The notes under the pieces: generated by a model
What the model was told of the DNA's origin: nothing
Databases searched by the model: none
The model's input: only the letters and a program-made list of their open reading frames with translations
Part shown: piece by piece, positions 7,498 to 15,182 of the stretch
How the letters are laid out: each line of letters begins with the position of its first letter
How positions within the stretch are numbered: position 1 is the first letter of the stretch
Translations under genes and position numbers: made by a program
Source of the DNA: Hyphomicrobiales bacterium
Lineage (GTDB): Bacteria; Pseudomonadota; Alphaproteobacteria; Rhizobiales; Aestuariivirgaceae
Length of the DNA stretch: 16,834 nucleotides
Direction of reading: 5' to 3'
NCBI GenBank assembly: GCA_023266715.1
Contig: JAHFPK010000027.1
Span: forward strand, 1 to 16,834

Positions 7498-8155
7498 AAA
7501 CCTATTCTTGTCGTCCGCCCAGCGCGATACTACCGTTCTCGCATTACTTTCAGCGTCTCTGGAAACTTAGTCACCTGCCCTCTGCCAGCACCCGCAGTTG
7601 CTTTACCACGGTCTGCCGTCGTTTCCATCCGGCGGTAAACACACAACCGCCCCCTCACCGACTTTCTGAATCCGCCCCGTCATGATCTTGCATCCGCCTT
7701 GCTCCATCAGAAGTTTGGCCATAATCGTATTCAAAAGTTCTGGCCTGCCCAATAAATCATGATTGAAACGGCAGTGGCCCAATAATCCACTTCTGCGAGT
7801 TTGCTCGCATCACCCAAACGTATGATTATGGAAACACCTTCTTCTCAAAGAACTGGCCGACAACCACAATGTGCCGAACGGCAGTTAACGCATTCGCATT
7901 CATCAACACAAAACCTCTGTCAATGCTAATAACTCATCCACAAATAAGATAGAATGCCGCCGTTCATCGGAATGACGGTGGTGATAACAGGGAAGGTTCC
8001 GTCACGAAAGTGGCGAATAAGTTCTTGACAAGAGTAGAACCAGAATAACTGGTGACCCCAGTAGCGCCCGAGCGCACTCTCAACAATCAGCGATGATCAC
8101 TCTTACACGGTTCTGTGGTTGATTTACATTTTTAATTTCCAGTTGGAGCAAATCT

Positions 8156-8572
8156 ATGGCTGACAATAGCCCCAAGAAAGACATCACATTCTTTCACCCG
8201 GATCTGCTAGATATTTCGGCCGATGGCCAGGCTTGTCTGAAGGGATATCGTTGCAAAAGTTGTGGGCAACTTGATTTTCCCAAGTTGAGTCCCTGCCCAA
8301 ACTGCTGGGGGGAGGAGTTTGAGGTTGTTCCTCTCAGCAAAACAGGTCGGCTTTACAGTGTGACCGACATCTTTATTGCCCCTGCCGGAATGGCCACGCC
8401 TTATAGCTTCGGGTATGTCGATCTTCCGGAGAACTTGCGGATATTCGCCCAGTTGGAAGGCCCTCCAGGTTCGTTCAAATGCGATGATGAAGTGGAATTG
8501 ACAACCGGAACCATCCGAATGAACCGTGATGGCCTTCCCATTACGAGTTACAAATTCAAGAAGACCAACTGA
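8156..8572 (+). CDS. bbsA: Benzoylsuccinyl-CoA thiolase, Zn-finger/OB-fold subunit
   Basis: Small DUF35-type partner of the thiolase BbsB, 138 residues. A rubredoxin-like zinc ribbon is formed by Cys33-x2-Cys36 and Cys47-x2-Cys50, followed by an OB-fold-like beta-rich half. In the Thauera/Geobacter type enzyme this subunit is tightly integrated with BbsB and needed to cleave benzoylsuccinyl-CoA into benzoyl-CoA and succinyl-CoA. It is the first gene of the bbs operon, 36 bases ahead of bbsB. ATG at 8156 has GGAG seven bases upstream. Confidence 0.92.
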   Translation: MADNSPKKDITFFHPDLLDISADGQACLKGYRCKSCGQLDFPKLSPCPNCWGEEFEVVPLSKTGRLYSVTDIFIAPAGMATPYSFGYVDLPENLRIFAQLEGPPGSFKCDDEVELTTGTIRMNRDGLPITSYKFKKTN

Positions 8573-8608
8573 CTTAATGGTTACCGTCAAGGGGGCGGAT
8601 TACGGATT

Positions 8609-9778
8609 ATGAAACTACAACGTGAAGTCTATATCGCCGGCGTAGGCGAAACAAAATTTGGGAAGCATGAACTAAATTACGACGCACTTGGAAGGATCGC
8701 CGCGCTTCAAGCCTTGCGCGATTCCAACATCAACCGGCCCAACGTCGTTCAGAGTGCCTACGTCGCCAATGCCACCAATGGTCTCGTGACTGGCCAGACC
8801 GTGTTGAAAGATCTCGGCATGTGCGGGCATATGCCGATCATCAATGTCGAAAGCGCGTGCTCGGCGGGAGGGATGGCAGTCCACATGGCGATCCGCGATG
8901 TGGCGACAGGATTTGCCGAGGTTTCACTTGGAATAGGCTGCGAAAACCATACTCTGGAACTGCAAGCCGGTACAACATTCAAGCCATCAATATCAGACAT
9001 TGAAGGCATGCAAGGTTCGGTTATGACCGGGAAATACGCGTTGCGGGCGCAACGCTACATGTATGAAACCGGGGCCACTATCGAAGATTTGGCGATGATC
9101 ACGGTGAAAAATCGCCGTCATGCCACCAACAACCCATTTGCATGGTTCAAGGGCGAGATCAGTGTCGAGCAGGTGATTGGTTCCCGCATGGTCGCGTCGC
9201 CATTGACACTGCAGCAATGCTGCGGCATCGCGGATGGCGCTGGTGCCGTGGTTGTCTGCTCGGCGGAGATGGTCAAGAAACTCGGCATCGAGAAACCTAT
9301 CCGGGTTGCCGGCACGGTTGTACAGTCGGGGCCATATCACAATCGTCCACGCGACATTACCGGCGACGACATCACCGAAACGACCTCCGAGCAGCTTTAC
9401 CATGAGTCGGGAATTGGTCCGGAGGACATCGATATTGTCGAATTGCATGATGCATTTACCATCTCCGAGTTGCTTTATTACGAATGCATGGGCCTTTGCG
9501 CAAAAGGTGAAGGTCTCAAATATCTGCGCGACGGCAACGCTACCTATGGTGGAAAATGTGTCGTTAGCCCGCGGGGTGGAATGTTGTCCTACGGACATCC
9601 TATCGGAGCTTCGGGAGCGGCGCAGATTGCTGCCAATGTCAAACAAATGCGCGGCCAGTGCCCTGGCTATCAGGTTGATCCGATCCCGCGGGTTGCCGTG
9701 TCCCATGTGACTGGCGGCGGGCTTGCCGGAACAGAGCATGCAGCATGTACGATGCACATGCTGGTAAGCGACTGGTAA
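8609..9778 (+). CDS. bbsB: Benzoylsuccinyl-CoA thiolase, catalytic subunit
   Basis: Last enzyme of the pathway: CoA-dependent cleavage of benzoylsuccinyl-CoA. The 389-residue protein belongs to the SCP-x-like thiolases. The nucleophilic cysteine is Cys84 in ESACSAGG. The catalytic histidines are His280 (HDAF) and His330 (GHPIGASG). The C-terminal glycine loop appears as VTGGGLAG, lacking the cysteine of classical thiolases, as usual for this subgroup. It works with BbsA, encoded just upstream. The ribosome site is poor (GGA about five bases before ATG), so coupling to bbsA is likely. Confidence 0.93.
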   Translation: MKLQREVYIAGVGETKFGKHELNYDALGRIAALQALRDSNINRPNVVQSAYVANATNGLVTGQTVLKDLGMCGHMPIINVESACSAGGMAVHMAIRDVATGFAEVSLGIGCENHTLELQAGTTFKPSISDIEGMQGSVMTGKYALRAQRYMYETGATIEDLAMITVKNRRHATNNPFAWFKGEISVEQVIGSRMVASPLTLQQCCGIADGAGAVVVCSAEMVKKLGIEKPIRVAGTVVQSGPYHNRPRDITGDDITETTSEQLYHESGIGPEDIDIVELHDAFTISELLYYECMGLCAKGEGLKYLRDGNATYGGKCVVSPRGGMLSYGHPIGASGAAQIAANVKQMRGQCPGYQVDPIPRVAVSHVTGGGLAGTEHAACTMHMLVSDW

Positions 9779-9797
9779 TCAACGAAAACAATGAGGG

Positions 9798-9814
9798 CGC
9801 GGGCATTCCCCGCG
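9798..9814 (+). other. GC-rich hairpin just before bbsC
   Basis: CGCGGG (9798-9803) and CCCGCG (9809-9814) form a six-pair all-GC stem with loop CATTC. It ends eight bases before the bbsC ATG, in the place where a ribosome site would normally be. It could slow or control initiation on bbsC. Confidence 0.4.
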
Positions 9815-9822
9815 AAAAATTC

Positions 9823-10578
9823 ATGACACAAGCGAAAAAGACGGAACGGGTAGCGCTGATTGTGGGTGCTGCCGACGAAATTGTTGAAGCCATCGCTCTG
9901 CGGTTCGCAGCACAGGGCACCAAGGTGGCTTTGTGCGGTGGAGCCGAGGACAGACTGAACGCTGTCGCGGCGCGCATAAAGAAGGACGGCGGACAGGCGT
10001 TGGCGGCGCCCGTCAATGCAGCAGATCCCCAAGCGGTAAAGGCGTGCGTGGAGTTCGTTATCCAGAACTTCGGCAAAATCGACATTCTCGTCAACAGTCC
10101 GGCAGAGCCGGCTGGCTTTCCGCTGTCCAAGCTTTCTGCGGAAGACTTTGCTGCATCGGTGAATACGATTCTGGAAGCCCAATGCCATTTCATGCGGGAG
10201 ACTGTTCCCGGCATGCGTAGCAATGGCTATGGCAGAGTTATCAACATCGGCAGCCTCGCCTATCTGGGCAATCCCAGAGGCGCCAACGTAGCCGCAGCAC
10301 AAGCCGGGCTTTTTGGACTCATTCGCTCGGTTGCCCTGGAAGCGGGCAGAGAGGGAGTGACTGTCAACAGCGTCATCAAGGGTGACATCGAGAACTCTTC
10401 GATGTCTGAGGAGGAACGCGGAAAAATCAGCAAGGGGATCCCCGTAAGGCGCATGGGCACCCCGGCTGACATCGCCAATGCTGTCGGATTCCTTGCGGGC
10501 AATTCGTCCAAGTATGTGACCGGACAGACGCTATTCGTGTGCGGTGGCAAGAGCGCAAAGTATTCCATGTCGGTCTAG
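9823..10578 (+). CDS. bbsC: Alcohol dehydrogenase pseudo-subunit BbsC (SDR fold)
   Basis: Non-catalytic partner of BbsD in the heterotetrameric dehydrogenase that oxidises 2-[hydroxy(phenyl)methyl]succinyl-CoA to benzoylsuccinyl-CoA. The 251-residue SDR fold is clear, but its active features are gone. The nucleotide-binding TGxxxGxG is replaced by VGAADEIV (residues 14-21), NNAG by NSPA (91-94), and the catalytic Tyr and Lys by Val156 and Gln160, although Ser144 is kept. This matches published work on BbsCD describing an inactive pseudoenzyme subunit. The frame is also open from 9745 inside bbsB. The ATG at 9823 is preferred because the SDR start follows it directly, but no ribosome site is visible there. 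Confidence 0.92.
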   Translation: MTQAKKTERVALIVGAADEIVEAIALRFAAQGTKVALCGGAEDRLNAVAARIKKDGGQALAAPVNAADPQAVKACVEFVIQNFGKIDILVNSPAEPAGFPLSKLSAEDFAASVNTILEAQCHFMRETVPGMRSNGYGRVINIGSLAYLGNPRGANVAAAQAGLFGLIRSVALEAGREGVTVNSVIKGDIENSSMSEEERGKISKGIPVRRMGTPADIANAVGFLAGNSSKYVTGQTLFVCGGKSAKYSMSV

Positions 10579-10609
10579 GACTGAAACGTCATATATTCGA
10601 GAGGGTCAA

Positions 10610-11356
10610 ATGGGCATAAATAACAGAGTGGCATTGGTGACCGGGTCTGCCAGCGGCATGGGCAAACAGGCGGCGCTGCGGATGGCGGAAAATGGCGCGG
10701 CGGTTGTCATCAATGACATTGACCAGGGAAGAGTCGATAGCACCGTAGCTGAATTTACCCAGCGAGGATTGCGTGCCATCGGCGCAGTAGCCGACATCAG
10801 CAATCGCGAAGCGGTCGAAGGCATGGTGCAAAAAACCGTATCGGAATTCGGTCGTATCGATATCCTCGTAAACAATGCTGGTCTGGATCGTGGCGGTCCC
10901 CTCAGGAAGATCAGCGAGGCCGACTGGGACATCGTCCTTGACGTCAACCTGAAGGGGGCATTCCTCTGTAGCCAGGCGGTGCATGGCCACATGGTCGAGA
11001 ACAAGCATGGCCGCATCATCAACATTGCGTCACGCGCGTGGCTGGGTGGTGTCGGACAGTCTTCTTATTCTTCGGCCAAGGCCGGACTGGTCGGATTGAC
11101 CCGGACGCTGGGACTTGAACTGAGCAAGAACGGGATAACATCGAATTGCATCGCTCCCGGCCTTATCCACACCCCGATGCTGGATACTTTGCCGGCGGAA
11201 GATCTGAAGGCTTTGCTGGCCATGCATCCGAGTGGAAGGCTGGGCGAGGTCGACGACATCGCGGATGCCGTCCTGTTCTTTGCCGATGACGATAGCGGGT
11301 TCGTCAACGCCCAGGTGCTGTACGTTTGCGGCGGCCGCAGCCTGTTTGCCGGTTGA
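10610..11356 (+). CDS. bbsD: 2-[hydroxy(phenyl)methyl]succinyl-CoA dehydrogenase, catalytic SDR subunit
   Basis: Catalytic subunit of BbsCD, using NAD+. The 248 residues hold a complete classical SDR set: TGSASGMG (residues 11-18) for the cofactor, NNAG (88-91), and the catalytic triad Ser141, Tyr153, Lys157. An acidic Asp36 at the end of beta-2 (VINDID) favours NAD over NADP. The ATG at 10610 with GAGAGGG four to five bases upstream is chosen over the longer frame opening at 10544, which overlaps bbsC. It lies 31 bases after bbsC. Confidence 0.94.
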   Translation: MGINNRVALVTGSASGMGKQAALRMAENGAAVVINDIDQGRVDSTVAEFTQRGLRAIGAVADISNREAVEGMVQKTVSEFGRIDILVNNAGLDRGGPLRKISEADWDIVLDVNLKGAFLCSQAVHGHMVENKHGRIINIASRAWLGGVGQSSYSSAKAGLVGLTRTLGLELSKNGITSNCIAPGLIHTPMLDTLPAEDLKALLAMHPSGRLGEVDDIADAVLFFADDDSGFVNAQVLYVCGGRSLFAG

Positions 11357-11396
11357 GGTTTGGGCAAATGCGTGATTTTCTGTGTTAGACGCAGCA

Positions 11397-12635
11397 ATGA
11401 GTAACGCGAGTTTTTTTTCAACCCTAAAGATTGTCGATTTGACCGGCGAACTGGGGCCATATGCCGGACGCATGTTCAGTGGCCTTGGCGCAGACGTTGT
11501 TCATGTCGAGCCACTTGCGGGAAATCCGCTCCGGCGGACCGGGCCATTCTATCGGAACACCCCCGGTCGTGACGCCAGCCTGCCCTTTCTGTATTTCAAT
11601 GCGGGGAAAAGGGGGCTGGCGGTCGATCTCGAGTCCGAGGGCGGTCAGGAGGTGTTACGGAGGCTGTGCGCCAAAGCCGATCTGTTGATCGAGAGCTGCG
11701 ACGTCGGCTACTTGAACCGGCTCGGGCTTTCCTATGACGCCTTGAGCGCCATGAATCCCAGGCTTGTGCAGACGTCGATCACACATTTCGGCCAAACCGG
11801 CCCCATGTCGACGGTTCCGGGCTGCGAACTCACCACTGCGGCGCTAAGCGGCTTTCTTTATCTGGCGGGCATAGATAACGACAAGCCCGTCCGTGCCCCC
11901 GATAATCAGACTTATCGCATGGCTGAAGCCTATGCGGCGGTGGGCAGCGCCATTGCCCTGTTCAATGCGCGGCGAACCGGCGAGGGACAGTTCGTCGACG
12001 TCCCCTGCATCGAAGCCGGAGCGATGGCTCTTGAGAATGCCGCCCAGTTTTGGGATCTGGAAGGCAAAATCCGTCGCGGTCACGGTCGTCAAGCTGGTGG
12101 TGGCACTATCCACCCCTGCACCGACGGTCACATCGTCATTGTGGCCATCATGGGTAGTAACAAGGTGATGTGGGACCCCTTTGTCGAATGGATGCGGCAA
12201 GAGGGTATCGAAGAATGGCGTGAATTCGACGACCCCAAGTGGCTTGATAGCGCCTATCGGTATTCAGCCGAGGGTTACGCGACATTCTGCCGGATATTCG
12301 AAGCTTATACGCGCAAGCACAGCAAACTTTATCTTTACGAAACTGGGCAAAAGTACAAGGTATCGGTAACCCCCATCACGAATGGCAAGGACTTGCTTGA
12401 GAACGCGCAGTTACAGCACCGCGGCTTTTGGCAGACTGTATACAACGACGCGCTTGGCGGAGATGTTACTTATCCCGGCGGCCCCTACGAATTCGGTGAG
12501 TTGCGTTGGCGATTTGGCCGAAACGCGCCACGGCTTGGGGAGCATACCCGCGAAATCCTCAGCGAACTGGAATATTCGCAGATGGAAATCGAAGCATTGG
12601 CCACGAAGGGAGCGATCTATGCAGAACATGGCTGA
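11397..12635 (+). CDS. bbsE: Succinyl-CoA:(R)-benzylsuccinate CoA-transferase subunit BbsE
   Basis: One subunit of the family III (CaiB/BaiF) CoA-transferase that moves CoA from succinyl-CoA to (R)-benzylsuccinate. It has 412 residues from the ATG at 11397. The N-terminal Rossmann-like segment (TGELGPYAGRMFSGLGADV) and the TGEGQFVDV segment are typical. At the position of the catalytic aspartate of the family, an ungapped comparison with BbsF puts Thr172 here. The nearest aspartate is Asp169, so this subunit may not be the catalytic one. Neither the ATG nor the GTG at 11382 has a good ribosome site. It overlaps bbsF by 17 bases. Confidence 0.92.
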   Translation: MSNASFFSTLKIVDLTGELGPYAGRMFSGLGADVVHVEPLAGNPLRRTGPFYRNTPGRDASLPFLYFNAGKRGLAVDLESEGGQEVLRRLCAKADLLIESCDVGYLNRLGLSYDALSAMNPRLVQTSITHFGQTGPMSTVPGCELTTAALSGFLYLAGIDNDKPVRAPDNQTYRMAEAYAAVGSAIALFNARRTGEGQFVDVPCIEAGAMALENAAQFWDLEGKIRRGHGRQAGGGTIHPCTDGHIVIVAIMGSNKVMWDPFVEWMRQEGIEEWREFDDPKWLDSAYRYSAEGYATFCRIFEAYTRKHSKLYLYETGQKYKVSVTPITNGKDLLENAQLQHRGFWQTVYNDALGGDVTYPGGPYEFGELRWRFGRNAPRLGEHTREILSELEYSQMEIEALATKGAIYAEHG

Positions 12636-13848
12636 AGGCGCCCTGAAGGGGATCGTCGTTTGCGACTTTTCCTGGGTCGGCGCCGGCCCCATTGCCACCA
12701 GTGTTCTGGGGCAATGCGGAGCAGATGTTATCAAGATCGAAAGTATCACGCGGCCCGACATCTTGCGTAAGGGAGAACCCTTCAAGGACGGTATCGCCAA
12801 GGGTATGGACCGCAGCGGCTACTTCGCCAATCGCAATGCCAATAAGCGTGATATCGCGCTCAACATGAACCACCCCAAGGCACGGGAAGTGGCGATTCGC
12901 CTGATCGAAAAAAGCGACATCGTCATCAACAATTTCCGTGTCGGCCAGATGGAGAAATGGAATCTCGGTTGGGAGGATGTCCGGAAAATCAATCCACGGA
13001 TCATTTACGTGACCATGTCCCTACAGGGGACAAGCGGACCCCATCGGCAATATATGGGGTACGGCGTAAACCTGAACGCCCTGTGCGGATTGACTGCCCG
13101 CGCCGCTTTACCCGGCAAAGTGCCTTTTGGCACGGGAACCAACTACACCGATCACGTGATGGTTCCCACCCATACGCTGTTTGGGATCATGGCGGCGCTG
13201 CTGGAGCGGGAGGTCACCGGCCGTGGGCAAACGGTCAGCATCTCGCAGTTGGAAGCGGCGTTGAGCATGGTGCCGAGTGATGCCATGTCGTACGCCGCCA
13301 ACGGCGAGGTATTGCCACCTTTGGGATATGGAGACCTTGAGGGAGTGCCGCACGGAATCTATACGACACTTGGCTACCGCCAGTGGATCGCCATCGCGGT
13401 CTTTTCCGAAGACGAATGGGCAGCCTTTAAAACAGTGATGGGAAACCCGGCCTGGGCTGAGGAAGACCGCTTCCACACTGCCGAAGCGCGGCGAAAAAAC
13501 GAGGAAGAGCTTAACTCCCGCATCGAGTCGTGGACATCCACCCAGTATTCCGATTGGTTGATGGATGAATTTCTGCGTCATGGCGTGAAGGCGGGTGTGA
13601 TCAGGGATGCGCGTCAGGTCATTGACGACGAACATTTGCGGCGGCGCGGATTCTGGTCCTACCTCGATCATCCAGTGGTCGGTAGAACACTATACAACCG
13701 TGCGCCAATCACTTTCTCCAAGACGCATATCCGCATGGAAACGGCGGCGCCATCCATTGGGCAGCACACCAATGAACTGTTGGCCGGGATGCTTGGATAT
13801 TCCGAGCAGGAGATTAATCAACTGACGGCAGAAGAAGTGCTGATTTGA
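12619..13848 (+). CDS. bbsF: Succinyl-CoA:(R)-benzylsuccinate CoA-transferase subunit BbsF
   Basis: Partner of BbsE in the E2F2-type CoA-transferase, 409 residues. It carries the family III nucleophile as Asp178 in NYTDHV, 26 residues before the TGRGQ segment, so it is the likely catalytic subunit that forms the aspartyl-CoA intermediate. ATG at 12619 has GGGAG six bases upstream and lies within the end of bbsE, which suggests coupled synthesis of a 1:1 complex. The frame is open further upstream inside bbsE, but that part does not resemble the family. Confidence 0.94.
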   Translation: MQNMAEGALKGIVVCDFSWVGAGPIATSVLGQCGADVIKIESITRPDILRKGEPFKDGIAKGMDRSGYFANRNANKRDIALNMNHPKAREVAIRLIEKSDIVINNFRVGQMEKWNLGWEDVRKINPRIIYVTMSLQGTSGPHRQYMGYGVNLNALCGLTARAALPGKVPFGTGTNYTDHVMVPTHTLFGIMAALLEREVTGRGQTVSISQLEAALSMVPSDAMSYAANGEVLPPLGYGDLEGVPHGIYTTLGYRQWIAIAVFSEDEWAAFKTVMGNPAWAEEDRFHTAEARRKNEEELNSRIESWTSTQYSDWLMDEFLRHGVKAGVIRDARQVIDDEHLRRRGFWSYLDHPVVGRTLYNRAPITFSKTHIRMETAAPSIGQHTNELLAGMLGYSEQEINQLTAEEVLI

Positions 13849-13881
13849 TGCTGGCCGCCAATACGCTTTAGGAACCTAGAC

Positions 13882-15108
13882 ATGGATTTTTCATTATCCC
13901 AAGAAGAGGCGATGCTGAAAGAAATGGCTCGCCAATTTACCGAAAAAGAGCTGCTTCCGCTCGATAAGGAATTGCTCGACCGTGAAATGCGGATGTGGAC
14001 AGACGGTATGAGCCTGGTGTCGGACGAAAATCAGGCCCGGCTGTTGAAGATCACCAAGGATCTTGGGTTCTGGGGCATCGAGGTTGGCGAAGACCTTGGC
14101 GGGCAAGGTCTCGGCATGTTTGCCAAAACCCTGGTCGTCGAGGAATTATCCAGATCGCTGGCCGGATTCTCCGGCCATGGATTCAACTTGCCCCCGGACG
14201 CGCCGAATCTTTATTACCTGCGCGATTGCTGCGTAGGTGAGCAACGGAACAAGTATCTGGCTCCCTATTGCGATGGCTTGCTCGATTCGGCGATGGCCGT
14301 CACCGAACCTGGCGCCGGCTCCGACGTCAGCGGCTTGAAGACGAATGCCGTCCGCAAGGATGGCAAGTGGGTTATCAATGGCTCAAAAATCTTCATCAGC
14401 AAATGCGACCGGGACAACGTATTCTTCATTCTTATCGCGGTTACCGACAAGAATGCTTCGGCCAAGGACCGTTTCACGGCTTTTCTTCTGGACAAGGACA
14501 CGCCTGGACTGACAATTGGCAAGGAGATTCCGGTCATTGGCGCCATGCCGACCTGGTCACTTTATCTCGACAATGTCGTACTGGGAGACGACGCCGTGCT
14601 GGGAGAGGTCGGGAAAGCGTTTATCCCGCTGCAGAATCGTTTCGGTGTCCGCCGGATCGAACTCGCGGCGCGGTGTACCGGAATGGCCGAGAGGTTGATC
14701 CAGATGATGATTGACCAGGCCAACATCCGGAGCACCTTCGGTCAATTGCTGGCGGAACGGCAAACCGTGCAAAACTGGATCGCCGATTCAACGATGGATC
14801 TGGAAGGTGTCCGGATGCTGCTTTACTACGCCGCCTGGAAATCGGATCACGGCAACAAGGATCTTCGCATTGAAGCAGCGGCGCTGAAAGTCGCGGCGAC
14901 CGAAATGCTAACGCGCATAGCGGATCGCGCCATCCAGCTTTTCGGCGGCATGGGCCTGGCGCGCGAGACCGGAATCGAATACGTCGCCCGAATAGTGCGG
15001 ATATGGAGAGTGCTGGAGGGGCCATCCGAGATTCATCGCGTCACCATCGCCAAGACATTGCTGAAGGACCAGAAGCCATACAGCCCGTTCATCGTGGCCA
15101 GTTCCTAG
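13882..15108 (+). CDS. bbsG: (R)-2-benzylsuccinyl-CoA dehydrogenase
   Basis: FAD-dependent acyl-CoA dehydrogenase that oxidises (R)-benzylsuccinyl-CoA to (E)-phenylitaconyl-CoA, passing electrons to electron-transferring flavoprotein. The 408 residues span the usual N-terminal helical, central beta and C-terminal helical domains. Family signatures are AVTEPGAGSDVSGLKT for flavin and substrate binding and the C-terminal LFGGMGLARETG. The likely catalytic base is Glu379 in VLEGPSEIH. AGGA lies about nine bases before the ATG. It follows bbsF by 33 bases and is separated from bbsH by 74 bases with a hairpin. Confidence 0.94.
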   Translation: MDFSLSQEEAMLKEMARQFTEKELLPLDKELLDREMRMWTDGMSLVSDENQARLLKITKDLGFWGIEVGEDLGGQGLGMFAKTLVVEELSRSLAGFSGHGFNLPPDAPNLYYLRDCCVGEQRNKYLAPYCDGLLDSAMAVTEPGAGSDVSGLKTNAVRKDGKWVINGSKIFISKCDRDNVFFILIAVTDKNASAKDRFTAFLLDKDTPGLTIGKEIPVIGAMPTWSLYLDNVVLGDDAVLGEVGKAFIPLQNRFGVRRIELAARCTGMAERLIQMMIDQANIRSTFGQLLAERQTVQNWIADSTMDLEGVRMLLYYAAWKSDHGNKDLRIEAAALKVAATEMLTRIADRAIQLFGGMGLARETGIEYVARIVRIWRVLEGPSEIHRVTIAKTLLKDQKPYSPFIVASS

Positions 15109-15136
15109 CGCGCCGCAGATCCTCGATAAATTTTGC

Positions 15137-15158
15137 CCCGTAATGGCTGTTACGGGGA
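15137..15158 (+). other. Perfect hairpin between bbsG and bbsH
   Basis: CCCCGTAA (15137-15144) and TTACGGGG (15151-15158) form a perfect eight-pair stem with loop TGGCTG, followed only by ATTTCC. Without a full U-tract it is more likely an RNA stabiliser, processing site or weak attenuator than an operon end. The strong bbsH ribosome site starts 11 bases later. Confidence 0.55.
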
Positions 15159-15182
15159 TTTCCAACAGAAGGAGATAGAAGA

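Larger units (their letters stand above)
7368..8155. promoter_or_regulatory. Divergent bssD/bbsA control region
   Basis: A 788-base gap that must hold the promoters of both operons. The bssD-proximal part is AT-rich (about 32% GC in 7441-7500). Visible elements are the CCRTAAATAC pair at 7468-7497, palindrome AATCATGATT at 7755-7764, direct repeats GCCCAATAA at 7747-7755 and 7777-7785, hairpin TGCGAG/CTCGCA at 7794-7809, inverted repeat CCGCCGT/ACGGTGG at 7957-7981, and TTGACA at 8025-8030 followed by ACTGG/CCAGT at 8048-8062. On the minus strand a short open frame (about 7617-7809, stop TGG-TAA) and a second one broken by a stop after VGQFFEKKVFP (about 7825-7902) look like decayed coding DNA. 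I recognise neither. No RNA gene is seen. Confidence 0.6.

Noticed and set aside
7368..8155. Insertion sequence or CRISPR array in the divergent gap
   Set aside because: No terminal inverted repeats, transposase motif, or regular repeat-spacer pattern was found. The repeats present are short and only paired.
8993..9757. A 254-codon open frame on the minus strand opposite bbsB
   Set aside because: bbsB carries complete thiolase motifs in the other strand, and the antisense product shows no domain.
9745..9822. Upstream extension of bbsC starting within bbsB
   Set aside because: The extra 26 residues do not resemble the SDR N-terminus, and the overlap is unneeded. It is kept only as a possibility because the ATG at 9823 lacks a ribosome site.
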